The notes under the pieces are model-generated. The model saw only the letters and a program-made list of their open reading frames with translations. It searched no databases and had not been told where the DNA came from. From NCBI GenBank assembly GCA_002271215.1, contig CP018628.1, positions 2,480,001 to 2,544,000 on the forward strand: a stretch of DNA of 64,000 bases. The letters are read 5' to 3'. A program made the position numbers and the translations under genes. The stretch is from Lelliottia jeotgali (GTDB lineage: Bacteria; Pseudomonadota; Gammaproteobacteria; Enterobacterales; Enterobacteriaceae). How positions within the stretch are numbered: position 1 is the first letter of the stretch; every line of letters starts with the position of its first letter. Below, piece after piece: positions 50,577 through 58,806 of the stretch.

Positions 50577-50920
50577 GCCACTGACAGAGCCTTAGCATTC
50601 TGACTTCTATGGTCATGCATCTGGCAGCATGACCTTATCTGAAGCCCGGTTCGGATTTTATTATGCCCTACTCACATAAGTCGATTATTCAATTGTGTGC
50701 CTGGGCTTCACGGTTATCACAGCTATGACAGTGTCACTCGCATGGTTCAGGACATGATCTCAAATAAGTTTTAAGAGACCCGCAAATAAAAAAGTTAACA
50801 AAATGAACTGAAAAATTCATAGCGAATGAGGAATCTGGACTTGGTTCAATCCGACAGACTCTCATCAAGTAATGCTACAGATATTAATGAATAATTTTAT
50901 ATGTTAAATGGAAGAGAAAA
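50577..50920. other. Non-coding gap with hairpin and ORF remnant
   Basis: 344 bp. A perfect 8-bp inverted repeat GGTCATGC/GCATGACC (50611-50618 and 50627-50634) lies 35 bp after the previous stop codon and may help end that transcript. An open stretch at 50643-50774 with no start codon encodes a plausible protein C-terminus (GYHSYDSVTRMVQDMISNKF), perhaps a gene remnant. Confidence 0.45.
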
Positions 50921-51733
50921 ATGATTTCATCTAAGTGTATTTTTAATATGCAGACTGCCAAAAACACCTACCGTGCTCTGACGGGAGCTGGCGTGGTTAT
51001 CTTTATGATGTACTCCTTGAGAATCGGTTTCTTGCCTACCGGTTTATCACTGTCAGACGTTATTTTCTTCCTTCTGGTCATTATTTCATTTTCAATACTA
51101 CTGACTTTTTTCATGGCTCTTTGGTTTTCAATGTCAGTTATCCTATCTTATTTATTAATAAAGACCATATTATTGGCCTCTCCAATGCAAACCCGTAAGG
51201 GCAGAGCATGGCGAAGAACATTGAGAGGAACTTACAGAGTTGCAAGTCGAATGAAAATTTTCGAGGGGTTATACATTCATACACTTATTGCTCTGATAGG
51301 GATAGCTGTAATTTATCTTGGTGTACATAATGGCATTCTTGATTGTGGTTCCATCACTTTATTATTCTTTTTCTCAGTATTATTTTTGACTATTATCCCA
51401 TGGGTTTACATTGATAAAAAAGTGATGAAAAAGGATAAAAATAAGATTGCCTTGTCAATTTCTGGTTTACTAGTCACCCTTATCGTGTTTATTTCTGATA
51501 TACCACCTGTACTTAGCGATGCAGGAATGGCCTACATTGGTGTCCGAAAGTCCAACGTGACTATACTTCTGCATGGCAAAGACCTTGAGATGGCCAGGCA
51601 TCTCACCGGGAATCAGAATCAGACCTTCTTTAGAGGTGATACACTTTTCTCCGGGGTAGGTTCAACGTCTTTACTGATCATCAACAACCAAAAAATCATC
51701 GTGAGCAATGAAAACCTGACCCTGGCATTTTAA
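50921..51733 (+). CDS. Unrecognised multi-pass membrane protein
   Basis: 270 aa, no recognised family. About five hydrophobic segments (near 22-42, 44-80, 115-137, 140-163 and 180-200). A basic loop lies between the second and third (MQTRKGRAWRRTLRGTYRVASR). The C-terminal domain of about 65 soluble residues reads like a small beta-rich fold (SNVTILLHGKDLEMARHL to the end). A good GGAAGAG precedes the ATG. AT-rich like its neighbour 49689-50576; the two may form a functional pair. Confidence 0.7.
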   Translation: MISSKCIFNMQTAKNTYRALTGAGVVIFMMYSLRIGFLPTGLSLSDVIFFLLVIISFSILLTFFMALWFSMSVILSYLLIKTILLASPMQTRKGRAWRRTLRGTYRVASRMKIFEGLYIHTLIALIGIAVIYLGVHNGILDCGSITLLFFFSVLFLTIIPWVYIDKKVMKKDKNKIALSISGLLVTLIVFISDIPPVLSDAGMAYIGVRKSNVTILLHGKDLEMARHLTGNQNQTFFRGDTLFSGVGSTSLLIINNQKIIVSNENLTLAF

Positions 51734-51778
51734 ATCAGGTGAAGTGATCTTGAGGGAGGCCATCTCTAATCCTCCTCT

Positions 51779-52040
51779 TCACTCCACACGCCTCACCTCC
51801 GAATGACGTTCCGTGGCGGCTTCGCGAAAAATATCGCCCAGCCCGCCTGGAATTTCGGCTTCTGTCAGTCAGTCAGTCAGTCAGTCAGTCAGTCAGTCAG
51901 TCAGTCAGTCAGTCAGGAACGATGATGTCGTAAAGTTGCGAGAAGTTGCGCTCTGACAAATTGATCCGAAATACCAGCCAGCGTTTGCCTTCACGTTTGA
52001 CCCCAATGTGCCGCCCAAAAACATCGTAAATAAGCATCAT
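51779..52040 (-). pseudogene. DUF7661-like small gene interrupted by a GTCA repeat tract
   Basis: From the ATGs at 52040 and 52037, with AGGAAA upstream, the minus strand encodes MLIYDVFGRHIGVKREGKRW and continues to DIIVPD. It then meets TGA at 51911-51909 as it enters the repeat tract. Beyond the tract another frame encodes LTEAEIPGGLGDIFREAATE and ends at 51779. N-terminal VFGR, central VIP-like and C-terminal DIFREA features are those of DUF7661 proteins (from memory), normally about 70 aa. The two halves are one gene split by the repeat. The 43-44 aa truncated product could still be made. Confidence 0.65.
51864..51916. repeat. Tetranucleotide microsatellite, 13 x GTCA
   Basis: Thirteen perfect GTCA units (51864-51915) plus one further G, with no interruption. 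This is far longer than chance and unlike anything else in the window. On the minus strand the unit reads TGAC, which contains the stop codon TGA once every 12 nt in every frame. Confidence 0.99.
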
Positions 52041-52121
52041 GACTTTTTCCTGTTATGTGACAGGTGCCTGGTTAGGAGTATGCTAAAAATAAATCTCGTT
52101 GCTTAAGAAGGAGAAAACAAG

Positions 52122-53012
52122 ATGTCTGACCATCCCTCAGTCGCCCTTATCGGTCCCGGTGCTATCGGCACCACGATTGCCGCTGCGCTTCATGAAGTTG
52201 GCCGAACGCCCCTGCTCTGCGGGCGCACCGCGCATCCGCAGTTAATTTTGCGTCACGATGAAGGTGAAGTGACGGTGCCCGGTCCGGTATTAACCGATCC
52301 TGCGTCCGTCCGTCATCCGTTCGATTTGGTGTTTGTCGCCGTGAAAACGACTCAGGTGGCAAACTGCGCCGAATGGCTTGCCGCCTTATGTGATGAAAAC
52401 ACCGTCGTTTGCGCGCTGCAAAATGGCGTCGAGCAGAAAACTCAGCTCGGCCCCTGGGTCAACGGCGCCACGGTGATCCCGTCGGTGGTCTGGTTTCCGG
52501 CCCAGCGCGAGGCGGATGCTTCCGTCTGGCTCCGCGCTAAACCGCGCCTGACCCTCCCGGATATCCCGCAGGCCACACGCATCATCGATGCCCTCAGTGG
52601 CACGCGCTGTGTGGTCGAGCTGTCAGCAGATTTTACTTCCATCGCCTGGCGCAAGCTGTTGCAGAATGCCGTCGCCGGGCTGATGGTGCTGGCGAATCGT
52701 CGCGCGGGCATGTTCTCGCGGGACGATATTACAGCGCTGGCGCTGGCCTATCTGCACGAATGTCTGAGCGTCGCGCGGGCAGAAGGCGCGCGCTTAAGCG
52801 ACAGTGTGCCACAAGAGATCGTCGACGGTTTCCATCGTGCCCCGGCAGATCTGGGCACCTCCATTTTGGCCGACCGACAGGCCAATCGCCCGCTGGAGTG
52901 GGACATCCGCAATGGCGTGATCCAGCGCTACGGGCAAAAACATGGCCTTCCCGTGTCCATCAGCAACGTCATCGTTCCGCTGCTGGCGGCGGGTAGCGAG
53001 GGGCCGGGGTGA
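52122..53012 (+). CDS. Ketopantoate reductase family oxidoreductase
   Basis: 296 aa ApbA/PanE-type NADPH oxidoreductase. N-terminal Rossmann loop GPGAIGTTIAAAL (about 11-23), VKTTQ with a family lysine, LQNGVEQ, and the C-terminal helical domain with AWRKLLQNAVAG. It is probably a paralogue acting on an unknown 2-oxo acid rather than PanE itself, since it is not in the panE context. Strong AAGGAG upstream. Convergent with the cupin gene, 10 bp between stops. Confidence 0.88.
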   Translation: MSDHPSVALIGPGAIGTTIAAALHEVGRTPLLCGRTAHPQLILRHDEGEVTVPGPVLTDPASVRHPFDLVFVAVKTTQVANCAEWLAALCDENTVVCALQNGVEQKTQLGPWVNGATVIPSVVWFPAQREADASVWLRAKPRLTLPDIPQATRIIDALSGTRCVVELSADFTSIAWRKLLQNAVAGLMVLANRRAGMFSRDDITALALAYLHECLSVARAEGARLSDSVPQEIVDGFHRAPADLGTSILADRQANRPLEWDIRNGVIQRYGQKHGLPVSISNVIVPLLAAGSEGPG

Positions 53013-53022
53013 CGTGCACGAT

Positions 53023-53343
53023 TCAGGGGGCGGCGGGTTTTCCCTGCCCCACGTCCACCAGCAACAACACGCCAAAACTCCCCTCCGGTACCGAATGCCA
53101 CGCCCCTTTTGGCACAAAATAGTACTCGCCTGCCTTGAGCGTAAACTGCTCGCCCTCCACCACCAGCGGTAGTTCTCCGTCGAGCACCAGCAGCAGCTCG
53201 TCGAAATCGTCGTGAACTTCTGGCGGAATGCCCTCTCCTCCCATCTTGATCACCTTAATATTGGCGTTCCCGACGGTTCCAAGAACGCCTGAGCGCCAGA
53301 TCTCCGGCAGGCTCGCGACGACGCCCGCAATAGAGGCTTTCAT
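53023..53343 (-). CDS. Cupin domain protein
   Basis: 106 aa single-domain cupin. The two cupin motifs are visible: EVHDDFDELLLVLDGELPL (acidic and histidine metal ligands) and YYFVPKGAWHSVPEG. Likely a small metal-binding enzyme or binding protein; substrate unknown. GGAG lies 8 bp before the ATG. Confidence 0.85.
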   Translation of the reverse strand: MKASIAGVVASLPEIWRSGVLGTVGNANIKVIKMGGEGIPPEVHDDFDELLLVLDGELPLVVEGEQFTLKAGEYYFVPKGAWHSVPEGSFGVLLLVDVGQGKPAAP

Positions 53344-53608
53344 TTTTCCACTCCGCTTCGTTAGATTTCACCACCTTTACCATGTCGTCAGTAATACCGT
53401 TATGATTTCATCAGGTTAGGCTTGCCGGATTTTAGCTAAGCCTTTTTAACGCTCTGGTTTACAAGGATATTCACGACCCCTTCCTGGAATTTCCTGACCC
53501 GAGAATTCAGGCAAACGGCACCGTTCTCAACTAGACTTGGAAGCTGTACTTTTCCACCTGATATCCAACCTACCCCTTCTCCTTTCACTCCACCCGAGAG
53601 GTTCAATC

Positions 53609-54445
53609 ATGTCATTTGTCACCACCAAAGATAACGTTGAGATCTTCTATAAAGACTGGGGCCCCAAAGATGCGCAGCCGATATTTTTCCACCACGGTTG
53701 GCCGCTAAGTGCGGATGACTGGGATAACCAACTGCTGTTCTTTTTGGCACAAGGTTTTCGGGTGATCGCTTCTGACCGCCGGGGCCACGGTCGCTCAAGT
53801 CAGGTCAGCGACGGGCACGATATGGATCACTACGCCGCCGACGTCTCCGCTGTCGTTGAGCATCTGGATCTGAAAAACGTGGTGCATATCGGGCACTCGA
53901 CGGGTGGCGGGCAGGTTGCGCGCTACGTCGCAAAATACGGTCAGCCGCAGGGGCGTGTGGCGAAAGCGGTGCTGATCAGTGCCGTCCCTCCGCTGATGGT
54001 TAAAACGCCGGACAACCCGGGCGGCACGCCACTGGAAGTCTTCGACGGCTTCCGCCAGGCGCTCGCCGCCAATCGCGCACAATTTTATCTCGATGTGGCG
54101 TCCGGTCCGTTCTACGGATTTAACCGCGATGGCGCGGAAATTTCACAGGGCACCATCCAGAACTGGTGGCGTCAGGGAATGATCGGCAGCGCGAAAGCGC
54201 ACTATGAGGGCATCAAAGCGTTCTCCGAAACCGACCAGACCGAGGATCTGAAAGCCATCACCGTGCCAACGCTGATTTTACAGGGCGATGACGATCAGGT
54301 GGTGCCGTACAAAAATGCGAGCCTGCTTCAGGATGAACTCATCAGCAACAGCACCCTCAAAGTCTATCCGGGCTTCCCGCACGGGATGCACAGCACCCAT
54401 GCGGACGTGATTAACCAGGATCTGCTGGCGTTTATTCGCAGTTAA
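53609..54445 (+). CDS. Alpha/beta hydrolase of the non-heme chloroperoxidase type
   Basis: 278 aa from the ATG at 53609, with GAGAGG upstream; the open frame reaches 53537 but the extension is not conserved. Catalytic Ser97 in GHSTGGGQVARY, an aspartate in QGDDDQVVP and a histidine in PHGMHSTH form the triad. The signature HHGWPLSADDWDNQLLFF is typical of cofactor-free haloperoxidases and arylesterases. Perhydrolase or esterase activity is likely; the physiological substrate is unknown. Confidence 0.9.
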   Translation: MSFVTTKDNVEIFYKDWGPKDAQPIFFHHGWPLSADDWDNQLLFFLAQGFRVIASDRRGHGRSSQVSDGHDMDHYAADVSAVVEHLDLKNVVHIGHSTGGGQVARYVAKYGQPQGRVAKAVLISAVPPLMVKTPDNPGGTPLEVFDGFRQALAANRAQFYLDVASGPFYGFNRDGAEISQGTIQNWWRQGMIGSAKAHYEGIKAFSETDQTEDLKAITVPTLILQGDDDQVVPYKNASLLQDELISNSTLKVYPGFPHGMHSTHADVINQDLLAFIRS

Positions 54446-54538
54446 CTGAACCTCCGGTATCACCGCCCCGTGATACCGGCATTCATCACTAAAATGATGC
54501 TTATTTGTTGTTATTTCGTTAACTGCAACGGTGTAGAA

Positions 54539-54554
54539 TCGATCTATTGATCGA
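54539..54554. promoter_or_regulatory. Operator-like palindrome before the YdeP-type gene
   Basis: Perfect inverted repeat TCGATC-TATT-GATCGA, 16 bp before the chosen start codon and right next to a TAGAAT that could be a -10 element. Its position suits repressor binding or a leader hairpin. Confidence 0.35.
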
Positions 54555-54570
54555 CACAGCCGGAGCTTTT

Positions 54571-56847
54571 ATGAATAACAAACGCCGCTCGGTTCCAGGA
54601 ATCAGGCACTATGATGGTCCTGCCGGTGGATGGGGTGCACTCAAAGCCACCGCCATCGCCGTGCGCACCCAGATGGACACCCTCGAGGCTCCCGCCACCC
54701 TGCTTCGCACCAATCAGCCCGACGGATTTGACTGCCCCGGCTGCGCCTGGCCCGACAAGGAGCACAAATCCACCTTCCAGTTCTGCGAAAACGGAGCCAA
54801 AGCCGTCACCTGGGAAGCCACCAGCAAACGCGTAACGCCTGCCTTTTTTGCCGAAAACACGGTGACTTCTCTGCTGGCGAAAAGCGACTTCGAACTCGAA
54901 GGCTATGGCCGTTTGACCCATCCGCTGGAATATCAACCGCTTAGCGATACCTTCCGCCCGGTCGAATGGGAAAAAGCGTTCGCCCGCATCGGCGAAATAT
55001 TGCGTGCGCTCCCACCGGATGCCGTGGAGTTTTACACCTCCGGTCGCGCCTCGAACGAAGCAGCGTATCTGTTCCAGCTGTTCGCCCGTGAGCTCGGCAC
55101 CAATAATTTTCCTGATTGTTCCAATATGTGCCACGAAGCCACCAGCGTGGGATTACCGCGCTCTATCGGGATTGGCAAAGGCACCGTGTCGCTGGACGAT
55201 TTTGATAAAACTGAGTTGGTTATCTCAATTGGTCATAATCCCGGTACTAATCATCCGCGCATGATGGGTACGCTGCATGAACTTGCCAGAAGAAATGTGC
55301 CCATTATCGTGCTCAATCCGATGCGTGAGCGCGCGCTGGAGCGTTTTGCCGATCCACAAAGCGTGGTCGAAATGGCGACCTACAGCTCAACGGATATCGC
55401 GTCGACCTATTTCCAGGTCAAAGCCGGTGGCGACGCCGCCGCACTGAAAGGCATCGCGAAACATCTGTTGGCGTTTGAAAACGCGCTGGATGACGATTTT
55501 ATCGCCACCCACACTCAGGGTTTCGACGCGTTCGCGGCAGATATCGAGGCTACTCGCTGGGAATCAATTGAGCGCGAATCGGGTCTGTCTCGCGACGATT
55601 TGCTCCAGGTAGCCGAAGCCTACGCTAAGTCGAACGCCACCATCATCACCTATGGCATGGGCATTACTCAGCACAATAAAGGCACCTCCAATGTGCGCCT
55701 GATAGCCGATTTGCTGCTGATGCGCGGCAATATCGGAAAACCGGGAGCCGGAATTTGCCCGCTGCGTGGGCACTCGAACGTACAGGGCAACCGCACCGTC
55801 GGGATCTCCGAAAAACCGACGGCGGCGTTTCTGGGTAAAATCGAAGAGGTGTTTGGCTTTACGCCGCCTTCCGCGCATGGGCACGATGCGGTACAAACTA
55901 CCCAGGCGATGATCGATGGAAGTGCGAAAGCGCTGTTGTGTCTTGGCGGTAATTTTGCGGTGGCAATGCCGGAGCACGAGCGCGTTTTCCCGGCGATGCG
56001 AACGCTCGATCTCAGCGTTCATGTCGGCACCAAACTCAACCGTTCGCACCTGCTGACGGCGAAAGAGACCTTTATTTTCCCCTGCCTCGGTCGAACCGAG
56101 CTGGATATGCAGCTGACGGGCAGGCAATCCATCACCGTGGAAGATTCCATGTCGATGGTTCATGCCTCTTCCGGCAAGCTCAAGCCCGCGTCTCCTGAGT
56201 TGCGCTCCGAGCCCGCGATTATCGCCGGGATGGCAAAAACGACGATGATTCACACCAAAGTTGACTGGACCCGTCTTGTGACGGATTACGATCTGATCCG
56301 GGATCTGATCGAAAAAACCATCCCCGGCTTTGACCAGTACAATCAGCGTATCCGCATTCCCGGTGGTTTTCGGATGCCACTCCCGCCAACTGAACGCGTA
56401 TGGCCGACGCCATCTGGTAAAGCGATGTTCTCCGTGTTCGACGGGGTTGATGAGAACCGGCAAGGGGTCGGTGAAAACATTCTGCGTCTGGTCACCTTGC
56501 GCAGCCACGACCAGTACAACACCACCATCTATGCGCTCGACGATCGCTATCGCGGGGTGTTTGGCCGCCGCGATATTCTGTTTATGAACGAGGGCGATAT
56601 GGCACAGCTCGGCCTGGAGCACGGGGATCGGGTCGATATCGCAACGGCACTACCGGACAGCGCTCTGCGCCTGATGGATATCACCGTGGTGGCTTACAAC
56701 ATCGCCTCCGGGACCGTCGGTGCCTATTACCCGGAGGCTAACGTGCTGGTTCCGCTCGATTATCTTGACAAAGACAGTGGCACACCGTCCTATAAATCTG
56801 TGCCCGTCACGGTGACGTTACGCTCAAAAGAGATCCGCGCAATTTAA
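54571..56847 (+). CDS. FdhF/YdeP family molybdopterin oxidoreductase
   Basis: 758 aa from the ATG at 54571, which has GGAGC upstream and matches the E. coli YdeP length (about 759). Molybdopterin-guanine-dinucleotide enzyme of the formate dehydrogenase-like family. Motifs: FDCPGCAWPD at the N-terminus, SNMCHEATSVGL at about 190-200, GMGITQHNKGT, MRGNIGKPGAGICPLRGHSNVQG, TKLNRSHLL and the cofactor-binding RSHDQYNTTIYALDDRYRG. There is no export signal. YdeP has been tied to acid resistance in E. coli; the substrate is unknown. It is followed within 13 bp by azlC. Confidence 0.92.
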   Translation: MNNKRRSVPGIRHYDGPAGGWGALKATAIAVRTQMDTLEAPATLLRTNQPDGFDCPGCAWPDKEHKSTFQFCENGAKAVTWEATSKRVTPAFFAENTVTSLLAKSDFELEGYGRLTHPLEYQPLSDTFRPVEWEKAFARIGEILRALPPDAVEFYTSGRASNEAAYLFQLFARELGTNNFPDCSNMCHEATSVGLPRSIGIGKGTVSLDDFDKTELVISIGHNPGTNHPRMMGTLHELARRNVPIIVLNPMRERALERFADPQSVVEMATYSSTDIASTYFQVKAGGDAAALKGIAKHLLAFENALDDDFIATHTQGFDAFAADIEATRWESIERESGLSRDDLLQVAEAYAKSNATIITYGMGITQHNKGTSNVRLIADLLLMRGNIGKPGAGICPLRGHSNVQGNRTVGISEKPTAAFLGKIEEVFGFTPPSAHGHDAVQTTQAMIDGSAKALLCLGGNFAVAMPEHERVFPAMRTLDLSVHVGTKLNRSHLLTAKETFIFPCLGRTELDMQLTGRQSITVEDSMSMVHASSGKLKPASPELRSEPAIIAGMAKTTMIHTKVDWTRLVTDYDLIRDLIEKTIPGFDQYNQRIRIPGGFRMPLPPTERVWPTPSGKAMFSVFDGVDENRQGVGENILRLVTLRSHDQYNTTIYALDDRYRGVFGRRDILFMNEGDMAQLGLEHGDRVDIATALPDSALRLMDITVVAYNIASGTVGAYYPEANVLVPLDYLDKDSGTPSYKSVPVTVTLRSKEIRAI

Positions 56848-56860
56848 ACGAGACCCTTTG

Positions 56861-57601
56861 ATGTTGATGAAAACAAATACTTTGCGTCGGGATGACGCCA
56901 GCATGGAATTTCGCGCAGGGATTACTGCCTGTCTGCCCACCATTCCGGGCTACTGGAGCATCGGTTTTGCCGCCGGGGCCATTGGTACGCTTTCCGGCTT
57001 CACCACTCTGCAAACCGCTCTGCTGGCCAGCGCGCTGTACGCCGGTTCAGCGCAGTTTCTGTTTTATTCGCTGTGGGCCACCGGCGCGGAAATTGCCTCG
57101 GTGGTGTTGAGCGTGTTCCTCGTTAACCTGCGCTATTTGCTGATGAGCTCTGCCATGAGCGTGTTCTTTCGCGAATACTCCACCCTGCAAAAAGTGGTCA
57201 GCGGGCTGCTGCTGACCGATGAAACGTTTGGCGTGGCGGTGCAAAACGGCAGCCAGCAGAGCAAAGTGCCGTTTGCGTGGATGCTGGGTCTAAACCTGGC
57301 CGCCTGGCTCAACTGGATCCTCGCCTGCATAGTCGGCGCATGGCTCGCCTCCGCCCTTCCGCCATCGTTGATGGAAGGATTGAGCTTCAGCCTGGTCTCA
57401 ATGTTTATTGGACTGGTGCTAATGATCTGGTTCGCCAGCCGCCGCAAAGCGCTGGAATCGTTCAGCATCGCCGCGGCGGTGGTCATTACCCTGCTGACTG
57501 CCGGTCACACGGACATGAGCGTGGTGGTGATCGTTGCGGCATCCGTTTCAGCGACTCTCGCGACCCTGGGGCTGCGCGTGTTCTATAAAGGCGGGAAATA
57601 G
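56861..57601 (+). CDS. AzlC-family branched-chain amino acid exporter, large subunit
   Basis: 246 aa membrane protein (AzlC/YgaZ family) with about seven helices. Family sequences ACLPTIPGYWSIGFAAGA and ALYAGSAQFLFYSLW near the N-terminus and SVFLVNLRYLLMSSAM after. It pairs with the adjacent AzlD-like protein for export of branched-chain or other amino acids. The start is taken as the ATG at 56861. It lies 13 bp after the molybdoenzyme gene, so the three form an operon. Confidence 0.9.
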   Translation: MLMKTNTLRRDDASMEFRAGITACLPTIPGYWSIGFAAGAIGTLSGFTTLQTALLASALYAGSAQFLFYSLWATGAEIASVVLSVFLVNLRYLLMSSAMSVFFREYSTLQKVVSGLLLTDETFGVAVQNGSQQSKVPFAWMLGLNLAAWLNWILACIVGAWLASALPPSLMEGLSFSLVSMFIGLVLMIWFASRRKALESFSIAAAVVITLLTAGHTDMSVVVIVAASVSATLATLGLRVFYKGGK

Positions 57602-57922
57602 ATGGAGAGGAATATCTTACTGGCGATTATCGCCTGCGCGGTAGTTACTGCCCTGATGCGTACGGTGCCGATTCTGCTGCTCTCGCGGTTCCGCCTGGCG
57701 CCTGTCCTGCAACAGTGGCTGAGCTTTATCCCTTCGGCGATCATGGCTGCGATCATCACCGCCGAGCTGGTCGGTAAACCGGCGCTGACCCCGTCGGGGA
57801 TCAGCGTTTCGCTGCTGGCGGCAGGCGTGGCAACGCTCGCCGGGATTTTATCCCGCAGCCTGTTTGCGACGGTGATCGCCGGAATGGTCGCGTTTTCAGG
57901 GTTGAGTTATTTGTTGGGGTGA
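57602..57922 (+). CDS. AzlD-family exporter small subunit
   Basis: 106 aa, four membrane helices. AzlD domain: AVVTALMRTVPILLLSRF and FIPSAIMAAIITAELV. Begins immediately after the azlC-like stop codon, so it is translationally coupled. A double REP element follows. Confidence 0.9.
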   Translation: MERNILLAIIACAVVTALMRTVPILLLSRFRLAPVLQQWLSFIPSAIMAAIITAELVGKPALTPSGISVSLLAAGVATLAGILSRSLFATVIAGMVAFSGLSYLLG

Positions 57923-57929
57923 TGCCTGA

Positions 57930-58012
57930 AGTGCCGGGTGGCGCTGCGCTTACCCGGCCTACACAACCCTCAATCGTAGGCCGGGTAAGGCGCAGCCGCC
58001 ACCCGGCAACAA
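57930..58012. repeat. Two REP elements in inverted orientation (BIME-like)
   Basis: GCCGGGTGGCGCTGCGCTTACCCGGCC and, about 17 bp later, the opposite orientation GGCCGGGTAAGGCGCAGCCGCCACCCGGC. The pair sits between convergent genes. Confidence 0.85.
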
Positions 58013-58023
58013 AAGGCACAACG

Positions 58024-58806
58024 TCAAAGCCGCGTCACACCCAACTCCACCGCCTCATCGCGCCACGCGAGCAACAGAGAATACGGCTCGCGCGACACCG
58101 CGCTAAACCCGCCGATCAGCATCGCCTCGCACACACTCTGATATTGCGGTTCACTCACCAGCGCGTGCAGCGCATCCCGCAAAAGCTCAACCGTTGAAGC
58201 ATCCCCCGCCGTGATCAACGGTAGCCCCGGCGTGGGCGAGGTTTCTCCCACCACGCTCAAACTTTTCAGTACGTCGGGTTCATGGCGCTGCAATAACGCC
58301 CAGGTCACGCAGTCGATGGCGGTGATATCCGCGCTCCCTTCTGCCAGCGCAACCAATGATTGCCGATGACTCCCGCTCAACCGCGTTTCCGAGAAAAACC
58401 GTCCCTGCACTGAGAGCGGCGCGACCATTTTTCGCAGGGCGTTATACCCCGACTGCGAATCGACAGAATTAGACACCGCCCGCTGACCGCGAAAATCCGC
58501 CAGCGTTTTACCCGCATCCGCTTCACGCGCAACGAGAAAACTGCGGTAATGAATGCCTTCACAGCCGGGCGCGGTGTAGTGAAAACAGCCCACCGTCTGC
58601 ACGTCCGTAAGCTGTGTCACCAGCGGGAAACCGCAGGTCTGGCTGAGCAGCAGCTCAGGGCTTTGCCAGTGCGCGAGCAAATCCGTCCCGTTCCAGGAAC
58701 TGACCCGCAGGCCACGTTCCAGCAAAAGAGTTCGCACCGCCTGCCACAGCCGATCGTTATCAGCCGTGTTGATGGCATACATCGGAAACGCGAGAGTCTT
58801 AGTCAT
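58024..58806 (-). CDS. PhnD-like substrate-binding protein without signal peptide
   Basis: 260 aa with the phosphate/phosphonate-binding (PhnD, type 2 periplasmic) fold pattern. Examples are SWNGTDLLAHWQSPELLLSQ, RGQRAVSNSVDSQSGYNALR, FFSETRLSGSHRQSLVALAEG and ADITAIDCVTWALL. No signal peptide is visible, and no permease or ATPase gene is nearby, so it is not an obvious transporter component. Its start overlaps the desaturase stop by 8 nt, so the two are coupled. A sensor or enzyme role is possible. Confidence 0.8.
   Translation of the reverse strand: MTKTLAFPMYAINTADNDRLWQAVRTLLLERGLRVSSWNGTDLLAHWQSPELLLSQTCGFPLVTQLTDVQTVGCFHYTAPGCEGIHYRSFLVAREADAGKTLADFRGQRAVSNSVDSQSGYNALRKMVAPLSVQGRFFSETRLSGSHRQSLVALAEGSADITAIDCVTWALLQRHEPDVLKSLSVVGETSPTPGLPLITAGDASTVELLRDALHALVSEPQYQSVCEAMLIGGFSAVSREPYSLLLAWRDEAVELGVTRL

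Noticed and set aside
51864..51916. Classical ON/OFF phase variation by the GTCA tract
   Set aside because: TGA occurs in every frame of the repeat and immediately in the upstream frame once two units are present, so no unit count yields the full-length protein.
53416..53448. Terminator-like hairpin upstream of the chloroperoxidase-type gene
   Set aside because: The stem is short and imperfect, the loop is long, and no gene ends before it on that strand, so it does not support a terminator call.
55564..56622. 352-codon minus-strand frame opposite the YdeP-type gene
   Set aside because: No family features; a shadow of the coding frame on the other strand, which has clear molybdopterin enzyme motifs.
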